Part shown: piece by piece, positions 48,645 to 58,576 of the stretch
How positions within the stretch are numbered: position 1 is the stretch's first letter
How the letters are laid out: each line of letters begins with the position of its first letter
Source: Candidatus Regiella endosymbiont of Tuberolachnus salignus
Lineage (GTDB): Bacteria > Pseudomonadota > Gammaproteobacteria > Enterobacterales > Enterobacteriaceae
Direction of reading: 5' to 3'
DNA: 64,000 nt
NCBI RefSeq assembly: GCF_964020115.1
Contig: NZ_OZ026542.1
Location: 558,001-622,000, forward strand
Made by a program: the position numbers and the translations under genes
The notes under the pieces: model-generated
The model's input: only the letters and a program-made list of their open reading frames with translations
What the model was told of the DNA's origin: nothing
Database searches by the model: none

Positions 48645-48920
48645 ATGCCGATTGAAATCCGCGAGCTGATGATTAAAGCCACCCTGAGTGATCCGCCACA
48701 TTTTAGCGGGGAAGCATCCCGATGGGTCGAAGAGGTGAATACGGAGGATCCGATCCTGCCTGAGCGGCAGGATCACGATCCCAGGGGGCGTCGGTTTATC
48801 GCCGCCCAGCTTGAACAGTTGCTGCCTGAACAAGTAGAGAAGCTGTTACGTGATCGATTTTCTGAACAAGCATTAACCGACCAGATAGTGCACATCTTGG
48901 CACGAATGAAGGAAAGGTAA
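48645..48920 (+). CDS. DUF5908 protein (Afp6-like)
   Basis: 91 residues beginning MPIEIRELMIKATLSDP, the hallmark of DUF5908 proteins found between tube and LysM genes in extracellular injection systems (Afp6/Pvc6). The C-terminus is helical (LEQLLPEQVEKLLRDRF). Its exact role in the particle is unknown. The ATG at 48645 is preferred over 48642 by family pattern. Translationally coupled to the gene before it. Confidence 0.82.
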   Translation: MPIEIRELMIKATLSDPPHFSGEASRWVEEVNTEDPILPERQDHDPRGRRFIAAQLEQLLPEQVEKLLRDRFSEQALTDQIVHILARMKER

Positions 48921-48923
48921 AAT

Positions 48924-49619
48924 ATGAACCCACTGCAAGCATTGAAGTCTGCGATTAAATTAGAAAAGCTCACGCTCTACGCCTATGACTACGTTGAACG
49001 CAGCCAGAAGCAAAAAACAGCAGAATCCTTTGAAGCACGCTTTAATCCGGCGTCGTATTCCCTTTTTTTTAAAAATACCTTTTCGCGCTTTGAACAAACT
49101 CAGTACCTCGGCGACACGTCACAATATTTGGCGGTGACCTTACTGCTCGATGGCACAGGGGCTGTAGCAGAGATGGGGCTTCATCCCGCGCCGCGCCAAG
49201 ACGTGCAAAAGGAAGTGAAACGCTTTCTTAAGCTGACCTATGATATTTATGGTAAAACGCACGAAGCGAGATACCTCACGCTGGAATGGGGTCGCCTGAG
49301 TTTCGATTGCCGCTTGTACTCGGTTGACGTCAATTTTACCTTGTTCGATCGCGATGGATCCCCGTTACGTGCAGAGTTGGCTGCGGTCTTTATTCAAGAT
49401 GTCGACAGTAAAAAACGGTTGTTATTGGAGGATAAACAGTCCCCTGATCTCAGTCACATCAAGTGGGTGACCAGCAGTGACAACCTGCCGTTGATTGCCT
49501 ACCACGCTTATAATGACATTGACTATTATCTTCATTTAGCACAATGCAATCGCTTGGATAATTTTAGGCGGCTGCGCGTGGGTAGCACGTTAAACCTGCC
49601 TCCGGTCAGTGGACAGTGA
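48924..49619 (+). CDS. LysM-type tube-baseplate adaptor (Afp7-like)
   Basis: 231 residues. The N-terminal part (FEARFNPASYSLFFKNTF) belongs to the CIS tube-adaptor family, equivalent to gp53/gp54-like LysM proteins, and the C-terminus (YLHLAQCNRLDNFRRLRVGS then TLNLP) is the typical LysM-like end. It caps the first tube ring and binds the hub. Gene order between DUF5908 and VgrG matches Afp7/Pvc7. Stop TGA is two bases before the next start region. Confidence 0.88.
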   Translation: MNPLQALKSAIKLEKLTLYAYDYVERSQKQKTAESFEARFNPASYSLFFKNTFSRFEQTQYLGDTSQYLAVTLLLDGTGAVAEMGLHPAPRQDVQKEVKRFLKLTYDIYGKTHEARYLTLEWGRLSFDCRLYSVDVNFTLFDRDGSPLRAELAAVFIQDVDSKKRLLLEDKQSPDLSHIKWVTSSDNLPLIAYHAYNDIDYYLHLAQCNRLDNFRRLRVGSTLNLPPVSGQ

Positions 49620-51290
49620 ATGATGAAAGGTGTCTATACCATTACGCTCTCCTGTCAGGGGAAAAAACTCACCTCACTGCAACGTCACATTGTGGCGTTA
49701 GAGGTGATACTGACGGTGAATAAAATACCGACGGCTCAGCTGGTGATAGCAGAACGCGGCCCGCCTGCAGAGCAACCGTTTCATTTGAGCCGGGGGGATT
49801 TTTTTAAACCGGGTCATCGCGTGGATATCCACTTACGTTATGAAGATGAACCCAAAAATGAAAAATTAATTTTTTCCGGTATCGTGGTTAAGCATAAAAT
49901 TGCGTGGCATGATGATCACGGATCACGATTATCACTTGATCTCAAAAGCCAAGCGATTCGGCTGACAACGCGACGTAAAAGCGTCTTGTTTGAAAAGACC
50001 ACGGATAAAGACATTATCACGCGCCTGATTAAACAAGGGGGACTCACCTTGAAAGGCGCTATAGGGAAAGCAGAGGTAAAACATCCCCAAATGGTGCAGT
50101 ATCACTGTAGCGATTGGGATTTTATCTTGGCGCGCGCGACCGCGAATGGATTGTGGGTGTTATTTCATTACCTGGAAGGGAAAGAGCACATCCAGATTGT
50201 GGCACCCGATTTCAAACAGTCGCCTAAACAAGTGTTTAACGTGAATAACGTCGATCCACAGATCGTCATCCACAACGTGGAGCTTGAGGTGGATATTCGT
50301 CAGCAATTGAACAAGGTACGTGCTGCCCACTGGGATACGAAAAAATTAGCCTTGACTTGGGTCGACGCTCAGCAAACCAGTGTTAAAAAAGGCACCGTCG
50401 ATGCTGTGCAAGCCGCTCAGACCATCGGCGCGGATCCCTATCCGCTGGTGCATCTGGGCGGGGTGGCTCCTGAAGAGCTCCAGGCCTGCAGTAAGGCGAT
50501 GCTGGATCAAGCGCGACTCACGCTATTACGGGGCCGCTTTCAGATAAAAGGCAGAAAAAACATTACACTTGGTGAATGCATTGCCATTAAAGGTGTGGGA
50601 AGCTACTTTGAAGGCCATGCCATTGTCACCGGCATTCGTCATCAGCTCAATCGAGAAGGTTGGCAGACCCATGTGCAAGTGGGCCTCACCGAGGGAATGA
50701 GCCGTTCCTTCGAAATGTGTGATCCCGCTGCGGCAGGATTATTACCTGCCATCCAAGGTCTCCATGTCGGGATCGTGGTCGGGCACGCGAAAGAACAAAA
50801 CCCGCAGTTTTGCCTCAAAGTCCATTTACCCCTATTGGAAGATAAAAATAAAGTGCTGTGGGCCCGGTTGGCATCGCCTTATGCGAGCGATAAAAAAGGC
50901 CTGGTGTTTCGACCTGAAGTGGGGGATGAAGTGGTGTTAGGGTTTTTTAATAATGACCCCCGCTATCCGGTTATTCTCGGTGCCATGCACAGTGAAAAAA
51001 ATCCGCCACCGCTGGCTATGGAGAAAGACAATCATCAAAAAGGCATTGTGACGCAAGAGAACATGCAATTTTTAATGGATGATAAAGAGAAAACGCTGAA
51101 GTGGATGACCGCTAAAAATAATAGCGTGACGTTGGTCAGTGGCAAAAAATCCGGTATTTACTTGAAAGATCAACATAACAATCAGGTGAATTTAACGGAG
51201 CAAGGCATTGACATCAAACTTGATAAAAATTTGACGGCTGATACGGGTCAGAATGTGGTGATTAAAGGTAAAAAAATTGACTTTAAATAA
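49620..51290 (+). CDS. VgrG-like hub and spike (Afp8-like)
   Basis: 556 residues; the ATG at 49623 directly behind is an equal start choice. The gp27-like hub part spans about 1-370 (FSGIVVKHKIAWHDDHGSRL, YHCSDWDFILARATANGLWV), the OB-fold gp5 part follows near 375-460 (GIVVGHAKEQNPQFCLKVHL, PEVGDEVVLGFFNNDPRYPV, ILGAMHSEKNPP), and the end is a beta-helix needle. It forms the trimeric spike below the tube that pierces the target. Complete. Confidence 0.92.
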   Translation: MMKGVYTITLSCQGKKLTSLQRHIVALEVILTVNKIPTAQLVIAERGPPAEQPFHLSRGDFFKPGHRVDIHLRYEDEPKNEKLIFSGIVVKHKIAWHDDHGSRLSLDLKSQAIRLTTRRKSVLFEKTTDKDIITRLIKQGGLTLKGAIGKAEVKHPQMVQYHCSDWDFILARATANGLWVLFHYLEGKEHIQIVAPDFKQSPKQVFNVNNVDPQIVIHNVELEVDIRQQLNKVRAAHWDTKKLALTWVDAQQTSVKKGTVDAVQAAQTIGADPYPLVHLGGVAPEELQACSKAMLDQARLTLLRGRFQIKGRKNITLGECIAIKGVGSYFEGHAIVTGIRHQLNREGWQTHVQVGLTEGMSRSFEMCDPAAAGLLPAIQGLHVGIVVGHAKEQNPQFCLKVHLPLLEDKNKVLWARLASPYASDKKGLVFRPEVGDEVVLGFFNNDPRYPVILGAMHSEKNPPPLAMEKDNHQKGIVTQENMQFLMDDKEKTLKWMTAKNNSVTLVSGKKSGIYLKDQHNNQVNLTEQGIDIKLDKNLTADTGQNVVIKGKKIDFK

Positions 51291-51302
51291 AAGGGGCTGA
51301 TA

Positions 51303-51713
51303 ATGGTAAATGACCAGGCATTTTTAGGCCAAGGTTGGAGCTTTCCGCCCACCTTTTCACAGCAGGGGGCGGTACTGGAAGTGGTGTCGGGTGAAGAGGA
51401 TATTCGGCAAAGCTTACGCATCCTGCTCTCGACTAATCTGCAAGAACGTGTGATGCAACCGACGTATGGCTGTGAACTGGGTCAGTTTGTATTCGAGGAA
51501 GTCACCCAGGGCTTGATCCATCGTCTGCAAAACATTATCAGTGACGCCGTGTTATACCATGAGCCCCGTATCCGACTCGATGAGGTCATCATCACGCCGC
51601 ATGCGCAGACGTTACTACTGATCACCCTGAATTACACGCTACGCACCACCAATTCACGGAGCAATCTGGTGTATCCCTTTTATTTAACCGAAGCGACGCA
51701 TTTGTCATTTTAA
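51303..51713 (+). CDS. Baseplate wedge protein, gp25 family (Afp9-like)
   Basis: 136 residues with the GPW_gp25 core: GEEDIRQSLRILLSTNLQER, MQPTYGCELGQFVFE, and EPRIRLDEV. In T4 and Afp it nucleates sheath assembly on the baseplate. Length is usual (about 130-145). Follows the spike gene after 12 bases. Confidence 0.93.
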   Translation: MVNDQAFLGQGWSFPPTFSQQGAVLEVVSGEEDIRQSLRILLSTNLQERVMQPTYGCELGQFVFEEVTQGLIHRLQNIISDAVLYHEPRIRLDEVIITPHAQTLLLITLNYTLRTTNSRSNLVYPFYLTEATHLSF

Positions 51714-51775
51714 GATAATGCGTTCTATTTTTACTTTTTTGTAGATATTCGCATCTACATTTAAGGAGGATAAAT

Positions 51776-51947
51776 ATGAGTCAATTTGTAATAGAGACAT
51801 CGGTGGAAATGTTGCCGAATGAATGGGGTGTGGTTATCCGTCGAAAAGGCGTCCCCACACTCACAATTAGCGCAAAGGTTTGCCGCATTTGATACAGAGA
51901 AACACGGGGTGAAGCGATGGCAACCGGCTGTATGGGTGCTGAAATAA
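51776..51947 (+). pseudogene. Small unknown gene, probably frameshifted
   Basis: An excellent AAGGAGG site precedes MSQFVIETSVEMLPNEWGVV (38 codons, stop at 51892). A second frame continues with AQRFAAFDTEKHGVKRWQPA then VWVLK to a TAA at 51947, so a single-base shift near 51875 would join them into a protein of about 57 residues. It is in the gap between gp25 and the spike-tip gene, where Afp clusters have nothing. No family recognised. Confidence 0.4.
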
Positions 51948-51976
51948 TTTGATGTGTCGGCTCTGGGAGGTTAACT

Positions 51977-52411
51977 ATGTTAAATATCATCCTCGTTGAT
52001 GGCGATAGCGTCTTGTTTATGCCGCTATTTGGCCAGGCGATGGTCGTAGTACGTCCTGGCAAACTGACAGCGAGCGGTAAATCCACTAGGAAAGGTAAAA
52101 AAATCGCCCTAGTAGGGGATGAAAAGCAGGTCTCTGTGGCAGGATGCGTCTATGTCACGCCGGTGTATAGTATTCCCGGTACCGGCACACTAAAAATTGC
52201 GGCATTGGCCGGTGATCAAAAAACACAGAAAGTCATGTGTTGCGGTAAGGCGATACTGCGTAAAGGTCAACGATTTACGGCGAAATTTGAGGTGCAAAAC
52301 CCTGCCAAGCAACCGCCACCCGGTCCAGGCGCCCCCATCCCCGATCCTACCCCGAGCTACAATGGTAGCGGGATATTTCTGAACAGCCATGTTCATGCCA
52401 GCGCAAAATAA
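51977..52411 (+). CDS. Spike-tip protein (Afp10-like, PAAR-type)
   Basis: 144 residues. The middle (GCVYVTPVYSIPGTGTLKIA) and the following beta-rich part fit the PAAR-like spike-tip proteins that sit at this place in eCIS clusters (Afp10/Pvc10). The tail is Pro-rich (QPPPGPGAPIPDPTPS) and ends with HVHASAK, where histidines could bind the metal typical of such tips. Classical PAAR motifs are not visible, so assignment is mainly by order, after gp25 and before the large baseplate gene. Confidence 0.65.
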   Translation: MLNIILVDGDSVLFMPLFGQAMVVVRPGKLTASGKSTRKGKKIALVGDEKQVSVAGCVYVTPVYSIPGTGTLKIAALAGDQKTQKVMCCGKAILRKGQRFTAKFEVQNPAKQPPPGPGAPIPDPTPSYNGSGIFLNSHVHASAK

Positions 52412-52519
52412 TAACCCTCTCTTCTGAATACGCTACGTGCCTTCATTGAGGGCATTGCTGGCAGGCCGATGCTGCAATGACACAAAAACCGTATTCTTGA
52501 AATTTTTGGAAAAAATGAC

Positions 52520-55500
52520 ATGAAGCTTAACGCAGCATCCCAATATCGCGATGGCACCAGTCAACGCCATCGATTGTTGACCGCTCTGGCTCCGGATTAT
52601 TTTGTTGTCGATGATCGCACATTGCATGATGTTATCCAGTTTGCTCAGGCGTATGCCAAAGAGCTTCGATTTTATGAGAGCGGACAAATTACCCCTACAG
52701 ACTGGATCGGTTTTTTGCCTACGGATAAACAGTTTATTGAGGACGCCGTTCGTTTTATTAAGCAGCCGGAAGCCATTGTTGACCTGGATCGGCGAATGGC
52801 GTTGATGCAACCTCATCGGGTCTTGTTTTGGGTTTTTCTCTTATTGCTTCGTTACCCCCAGCAGCAATTGAACGCCCTCACGCAGCGTTATCTCGAGTTT
52901 TACTACCGAGACTGCCTACAATTAAGAGAAAAACCGCCCCAGCCGGATCGGGCGCATGTGATCTTCGAACTGGCGCCATCTCAGCAAGCCTATTGCCTTA
53001 AAGAAGGGATCTTACTCAGTACGGAGCAAGGTCAATCTGATAGCGCGGCGCCGATTTATCGTCTCGACCGAGATAGCGTGATCACCTCGGCACAAGTGGC
53101 TAAAATTTGTGCCTTGGCGCTTAAAAAAGAAGTGTACGACTTTGCGACTTTTTATCACCCGGGAAAAACCAGCGATAACGATTTTGCCGCTCTGTTGCAG
53201 TGGGTTTTAGAGAGAGCAGCGCAACAGGTGGCTATGCCCGCAGGTTTTGAGAACGCAGCGCCAACGCCTTCCATTGATTTGCCTTCGCTCAAAATGCTCG
53301 CTGAGCAAGATCAATTAAAAGGTAAACAAAAAGATTACATTGAAGAAGAGCTGGCTTTCCATGACGTGAACGATTTCAAAATGTGTTTGCAAGGGCATCG
53401 GTTGCAGACGGCAGAACAAACAGACCAGATTCACAAGATGATGGAACGTGTTTATCAAAAAAAAATAGCGCTCCAGCGATACCAGGCACTAGAACATAAA
53501 CATCGTAATGGAAATTTTATCAACATGCTGGCCTTCGCGCTGGGTGCTCCATTACCGACATTGCCCAGTCCGCACACTGCGATAACGTCCTTAAAAACCG
53601 ATCTCACCCATCCTGCGGTCATGGATTATATTAATAAAAAACTCTATATGACGATTAAGGATTTTGAAAAAATCATCGATATCGTCATTAAAGCGCCTGA
53701 CATCAATTCCAAGGATTGGAAGGAAGTGTATCAACTCGTCCAGGGTGCTCAGACCCTAAAGCAACCTTATCCCGATATTCGTATTGAAAAAACAACGCAT
53801 CTGTGTACACGCGTTATGCTGGATGCTGAACTGAAGGAGCATAAGCCGTTTAAAACATTCGATTGGTCTGCAACCGATACCCCGGCTCTGCTCGGTTTTG
53901 CTGTCAGTTCGCCTTTATTACGCCTTGGTGAAGGGCGCAGGAAGATCACTTTAACAGTAGACTGTCAACGCGATACTTTTCACCTTGATCGGCTGAATAA
54001 ATTTGTGCAACAGTCACCTTTCACTTTTCAATTAAGCGGCGCTGAAACCCATTTTGCTCCCTCGTCGGCGACAGTCACCGCAGGGCATTTTTTTTTGGCA
54101 ACCGCCCTGGCGGAATACGATACGAATACGTTGGCTTTAATTTGCCGTTTTAAAGGTGAAAAGGGGCAATTCAACAGCGAGAGGGATAAGGATAATTATC
54201 TCCAATTTGAAGACGGGCAGCTTTATCAAATCACGGAGGTGATGAGTGCGCAACACGCTAAACTCCGCCCCGTCGGTTTTTTGCCGAGTAAAGGTTTCAT
54301 TAAAAAATACCCTGAACTCACTCTGACGGGCACGGGCAGCCCTTTGTCAGGCTTGGCATTAGAAGAAATGCCTGTCACTGAAGGCATAGGCGGCAAAACG
54401 CGTAAAATCATCACGGCAAACAGCAATTTGTTTACCGTGAAAGATCATTTTAAACAGTACATTTTATGGACGGACGGGCGAGTTTATCGGATTGAACACC
54501 GGGTGAATGCCAATAAAATAGAAGTCGTTGAAGTGGCTTATTTACCGGATATAAAACCCAAACCCGCCGCGCCACGGCTGTATCCCGATATTCAATTGAC
54601 GGAAACCGAAATACTCACGGGGTTAGTTATCGATGGCGTCGCTGCAAATAACGAGCAATTCACAGAAAAAGAGGTCGGTAATTGGTTGGTTTGGTCCAAT
54701 GGGCAGGTCTTTGCTATTCAAAAACAGGTGGGGAACCAAGAAGTTAAAGTCGCTTGTAGAGGGCAATTACCTCCCAATACGAAGATTGAAAAATATGCTG
54801 CTGACGCCTTATTTTTAAATGGGCTTCAGTTTACATTCGATCTTAATGAAACGGCCCCGGCAATGACCGCTCCGCTAATCGATGTTAGCCATCAAGGGTT
54901 GACCGGTGTTGACCCGACGATAAAAATAACCCTCAAAGCCGGGGGTGACTACGATCTGTTTAAAATGATCATCGTAGAAAAATATAAGTTGGCGGTGAAT
55001 GTGCAAGGGATTAAGGATGTAAAACGGAGAAACGATGCATCGCTGTTAACGAACACCGTTTTATTGCAGCCGTTTGGTGATCAACCTACCGCCCATGCCG
55101 GATTTTATTGGGCGCACTCAGAAATTTGTGATAACGCGTTAGATTCACTGGATTTAGGCATCACCTGGTCAGGGTTACCCGAAGATTTTGGTACCCACTA
55201 TGCGGTTTATAATGCGGTTTTAAATAAAAAAATTGATAACACAAGCTTTCAAACCCAGTTAACCGTCGTGAACAACCGTGTCGTCACCGCCATTGGCACG
55301 CCACAATGCTTATTTTCCGTCGATCCGAACAGTAAAAAATTAACCGCCCACACCTGTCTGCAGTTTAAAAATTTACCGAAGCTGGGTGAGGAGGAGGTAA
55401 ACCGCTTCACACACAACGACCCCGATGAAGAAGACCCTATGGCCTGGTCTCGCTATTTTAAACTCGCATTAACCGAGCAAGATTTTTTGCACGACCAATA

Positions 55501-56977
55501 TGCTACGGTGCTCAACAAAAGCGCATTAGCCCCGCCGACAGAAGGTAAAAGTGTGCCGGACGTCTATCCGCCTTATACGCCATTGATACGCGACTTGACG
55601 CTCAATTATACGGCTTCCACGCTGATAAACCTGACCCATCCTGCCCATAATGCAATCAATGAAGCACAATTATTTCAGCTACATCCCTTTGGAAGTAAGG
55701 TCTTGGGGCACAACGTCAATCAGTTATTACCCCAATTTTCAGCCGCGGGTTATTTATATATGGGTCTGAAAGACGCAACCGTGCCGGCACCGCTCTCATT
55801 ACTGTTTCAAATCATCCCGAGCGAAAGTGATAAGCTGGAAGAAAGCGCCGATATGACCTATCACTATTTAGGTCAACATGATTGGGTAGCAGCAGATAGC
55901 TCGACTTATTTTCATGATGAGACGAAAGGGTTGATGCACAGTGGGGTGATGTCGTTTCATCTGCCAGCGGCCGCCAGTCATGAAAATCCCCTGATGCCCA
56001 CGGGTTTACACTGGTTGTGCGGCTCCGTTAATCAAGAGGTGGTATCGCCTCAGATTGTTGCGATTAAAACACAAGCGGCAACAGTCACGTTGGCAAAGGA
56101 GGCGAATGATGAACACTACCGCAAACCGTTACCGGCTTATTCTATTAATCAACTTGTTACTGCCGATCCACAGATAAAAGCGGTCACACAACCCTACGCT
56201 TCATTTGGGGGGCGTGCCAGGGAAAATCATCAGGCTTTTTGGCAACGGACGAGTGAGCGATTACGTCATAAACAGCGCGCCATTTCCAGCTGGGATTATG
56301 AGCGCTTAGTGTTAGCGGCATTTCCACAGCTCTACAAAGTCAAGTGTTTAACGCAAACACAACTGAGCGCATCACCGTTAGCGAAGGTCACTGTCGTGGT
56401 TATCCCCGACAATGCCAATAACAGCGAACCCTTTTTGCTGTTGAAACCCAAGGCCTCGCGTGACTTGCTGGAAGCAATCAAAGTTTATTTAAGCCGGTAT
56501 ATTTCGCCTTTCGTTGATTTGGAAGTGAAAAATCCAAGCTATGAACAAATAAAATACCGGGTCACTGTTCGCTTTAAAAAAGCCGATGAACCCGGTAATG
56601 ATATTGCTGAACTCAATAAAGCGATTAAACGCTTTCTGTCACCTTGGGCCTATGAAAGTACCGCGGAGGTGACATTCGGTAGCTATATTCACAACTCATT
56701 GTTAATCCATTTTATTGAAAAACAGCCTTATGTCGATTACGTCGCCCAACTCAGACTCATTGAACACATCAAACTGGACAGTGATCTCACGGCTTCTAAC
56801 ACCGTTTATTCGATACTGGATGTGGATCAAGCGCAAGCGCAAGTGCACGCCCTCGATGCTGTCTTGGTTTCTGCCCCGGAACATATTATCGAATTAGTGA
56901 CAATGCATCAGCATGAAGATATTTATTTTGAAGGGATTGGTCACATGATCATTGAAACAGATTTCATCGTTCATTAA
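52520..56977 (+). CDS. Large baseplate protein, gpJ-like (Afp11-like)
   Basis: 1,485 residues. The N-terminus has the feature YFVVDDRTLHDVIQFAQAYA found in Afp11-type proteins. The long centre holds repeated beta domains (EKEVGNWLVWSNGQVFAIQK; a similar unit near residue 650 with YILWTDGRVYRIEH). The C-terminus has the gpJ/gp6 wedge part (FGGRARENHQAFWQRTSERL, SSWDYERLVLAAFPQLYKVK). It builds the baseplate ring that triggers sheath contraction. The Afp11 class is normally about 900-1,000 residues; the extra length is in the centre, suggesting domain gain. Confidence 0.85.
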   Translation: MKLNAASQYRDGTSQRHRLLTALAPDYFVVDDRTLHDVIQFAQAYAKELRFYESGQITPTDWIGFLPTDKQFIEDAVRFIKQPEAIVDLDRRMALMQPHRVLFWVFLLLLRYPQQQLNALTQRYLEFYYRDCLQLREKPPQPDRAHVIFELAPSQQAYCLKEGILLSTEQGQSDSAAPIYRLDRDSVITSAQVAKICALALKKEVYDFATFYHPGKTSDNDFAALLQWVLERAAQQVAMPAGFENAAPTPSIDLPSLKMLAEQDQLKGKQKDYIEEELAFHDVNDFKMCLQGHRLQTAEQTDQIHKMMERVYQKKIALQRYQALEHKHRNGNFINMLAFALGAPLPTLPSPHTAITSLKTDLTHPAVMDYINKKLYMTIKDFEKIIDIVIKAPDINSKDWKEVYQLVQGAQTLKQPYPDIRIEKTTHLCTRVMLDAELKEHKPFKTFDWSATDTPALLGFAVSSPLLRLGEGRRKITLTVDCQRDTFHLDRLNKFVQQSPFTFQLSGAETHFAPSSATVTAGHFFLATALAEYDTNTLALICRFKGEKGQFNSERDKDNYLQFEDGQLYQITEVMSAQHAKLRPVGFLPSKGFIKKYPELTLTGTGSPLSGLALEEMPVTEGIGGKTRKIITANSNLFTVKDHFKQYILWTDGRVYRIEHRVNANKIEVVEVAYLPDIKPKPAAPRLYPDIQLTETEILTGLVIDGVAANNEQFTEKEVGNWLVWSNGQVFAIQKQVGNQEVKVACRGQLPPNTKIEKYAADALFLNGLQFTFDLNETAPAMTAPLIDVSHQGLTGVDPTIKITLKAGGDYDLFKMIIVEKYKLAVNVQGIKDVKRRNDASLLTNTVLLQPFGDQPTAHAGFYWAHSEICDNALDSLDLGITWSGLPEDFGTHYAVYNAVLNKKIDNTSFQTQLTVVNNRVVTAIGTPQCLFSVDPNSKKLTAHTCLQFKNLPKLGEEEVNRFTHNDPDEEDPMAWSRYFKLALTEQDFLHDQYATVLNKSALAPPTEGKSVPDVYPPYTPLIRDLTLNYTASTLINLTHPAHNAINEAQLFQLHPFGSKVLGHNVNQLLPQFSAAGYLYMGLKDATVPAPLSLLFQIIPSESDKLEESADMTYHYLGQHDWVAADSSTYFHDETKGLMHSGVMSFHLPAAASHENPLMPTGLHWLCGSVNQEVVSPQIVAIKTQAATVTLAKEANDEHYRKPLPAYSINQLVTADPQIKAVTQPYASFGGRARENHQAFWQRTSERLRHKQRAISSWDYERLVLAAFPQLYKVKCLTQTQLSASPLAKVTVVVIPDNANNSEPFLLLKPKASRDLLEAIKVYLSRYISPFVDLEVKNPSYEQIKYRVTVRFKKADEPGNDIAELNKAIKRFLSPWAYESTAEVTFGSYIHNSLLIHFIEKQPYVDYVAQLRLIEHIKLDSDLTASNTVYSILDVDQAQAQVHALDAVLVSAPEHIIELVTMHQHEDIYFEGIGHMIIETDFIVH

Positions 56978-57010
56978 GGCTTTACATTTAATTCTATAGA
57001 GGAAACCACA

Positions 57011-58249
57011 ATGCCTCAAAAAACCAGAGCAGAGCTAAAAGACCGCTTTAAGCGCGGTGACAGACCCACCGCGCAAGATTTTAGCGATCTATTCGAATCT
57101 TTTTTAAACGTTAAAGAAGATTGGATCAAAAAACCAGAAGGGGTTGAAAAGCCGCTGCGCATCATGCCACAAAGTGACCAACAAAATTGGCTGGATTTCT
57201 GTGTCAATGAAAGCAGTTGCGATACGGATTACTGGCGTTTAAATCATCAACCTCAGGACGATAGCACCGGTTTCAATTTATCTTATGAGGGTAAAAGCCG
57301 ACTTTTCATTGATAAAGAAAAGGGGAAAACCGGCATTGGCACCTTTAATCCTGGCGCACAATTGCATATTCAGTCCACGAAGGGCGTGCATATGTTACGT
57401 GTTGGCACTGCTGATACTACTGCCTTGTTTATTAAAGAAGACGGTAAGGTAGGCATTAATCATGCAAGTCCAAGCTGCCCATTGGATATTAAAGGTGAGG
57501 CCCAGGCGTCGGGTTTTGGCTTAACGGATCGAACAACACATTGGGAGCAAAATGGCACCTTGTACCAGTGTGATGGACCCGTTTATCTCACCACCGATCA
57601 CGGACTTCATCTGCGCATGCAGGACAGTGCGGATACTGCGTTTCATTTCGACACCCCCCAGGGAACATTAACGATTAGCGCCCAAAGTATTAATCAAAAA
57701 TCGATAGAAGCAGAGGGTTATATCTCGTGTAGAGGCCGTATTAAGTGTCGATCGGGGATACAGATCGATGAAGGCAGTGCGAGTTCTCACTGGAATAACT
57801 CCGACGGTGCGTTTTATCGCTATAATAAGCATTGGTATCTCTCGGTAGACAATAACCTTTATTTTCGCAAAAAAGGAGCAAAAAATATCGCTTTTCATTT
57901 TGATATTGATACCGCGACGTTAAGAGCCAACAAGTTTCAGCAGGCCTCTGATCGCCGTATCAAAACCAATATCAAACCGCTCGGGTCGGTGCTTGACAAA
58001 ATACAACGATTACAGGGGATCTATTATGACTGGAGTGACCATGCGAGGACAAAAGACTATCTCAAAGAGCCGCAAATAGGACTAATTGCCGACGAACTGC
58101 AAGCGTCGTTTCCTGAATTGGTCGCTTGTGACCAAGATAATTTTAAATACGTTGATTACGGGCGTTTTACCGCGGTATTGCTGGAAGCGGTCAAACAACA
58201 GCAGCAAATGATAGCGCAATTGTTTGTGCATTTGAAACTCACGCCATAG
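57011..58249 (+). CDS. Fibre protein with S74 intramolecular chaperone
   Basis: 412 residues. The N-terminus MPQKTRAELKDRFKRGDRPT then AQDFSDLFESFLNV is a small attachment domain seen in eCIS-associated fibres. A beta-helical shaft follows, and a C-terminal S74 chaperone domain from about 300 (ASDRRIKTNIKPLGSVLDKI, QIGLIADELQASFPELV, VDYGRFTAVLLEAVKQQQQM). S74 domains help trimeric fibres fold and then cut themselves off. Placed between the two large baseplate genes, so it is probably a second, shorter receptor-binding fibre. Confidence 0.88.
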   Translation: MPQKTRAELKDRFKRGDRPTAQDFSDLFESFLNVKEDWIKKPEGVEKPLRIMPQSDQQNWLDFCVNESSCDTDYWRLNHQPQDDSTGFNLSYEGKSRLFIDKEKGKTGIGTFNPGAQLHIQSTKGVHMLRVGTADTTALFIKEDGKVGINHASPSCPLDIKGEAQASGFGLTDRTTHWEQNGTLYQCDGPVYLTTDHGLHLRMQDSADTAFHFDTPQGTLTISAQSINQKSIEAEGYISCRGRIKCRSGIQIDEGSASSHWNNSDGAFYRYNKHWYLSVDNNLYFRKKGAKNIAFHFDIDTATLRANKFQQASDRRIKTNIKPLGSVLDKIQRLQGIYYDWSDHARTKDYLKEPQIGLIADELQASFPELVACDQDNFKYVDYGRFTAVLLEAVKQQQQMIAQLFVHLKLTP

Positions 58250-58307
58250 AAAACAGTTCATCTTCAAAGCCACTTTTATCCCCTCCAACACAGTGAGCCG
58301 CCCCTAC

Positions 58308-58526
58308 ATGAAACAACCATTACAGCGTCGTCTGGACGAGCTAAAACAGGCCTTTGCGCAAGGCCAAACGGTGTTTAACGAGCTTAAAGAAAAACAAGCC
58401 AATACGCATGACACCTTGTTACGTCTACAAGGCGCGATTCAAGTGCTAGAAGAAATATTGACGCAAGAGCCCGTTTCTGATGAAGCCGAGAAAGCCCTTC
58501 ATCCGTCCCCAAAAGACGACAATTGA
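58308..58526 (+). CDS. Small coiled-coil protein in the CIS operon
   Basis: 72 residues from the ATG at 58308; a GTG at 58293 is also possible. One long amphipathic helix (RRLDELKQAFAQGQTVFNEL, LLRLQGAIQVLEEIL) with an acidic tail. No family recognised. It stands between fibre and baseplate genes and could be a fibre-assembly chaperone or a phage Tfa-like helper; this is a guess from place and shape. Confidence 0.6.
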   Translation: MKQPLQRRLDELKQAFAQGQTVFNELKEKQANTHDTLLRLQGAIQVLEEILTQEPVSDEAEKALHPSPKDDN

Positions 58527-58576
58527 GATAAAACACAACCGAATGCGACTTAACAGTAAAATACAGAGCAAACAGT

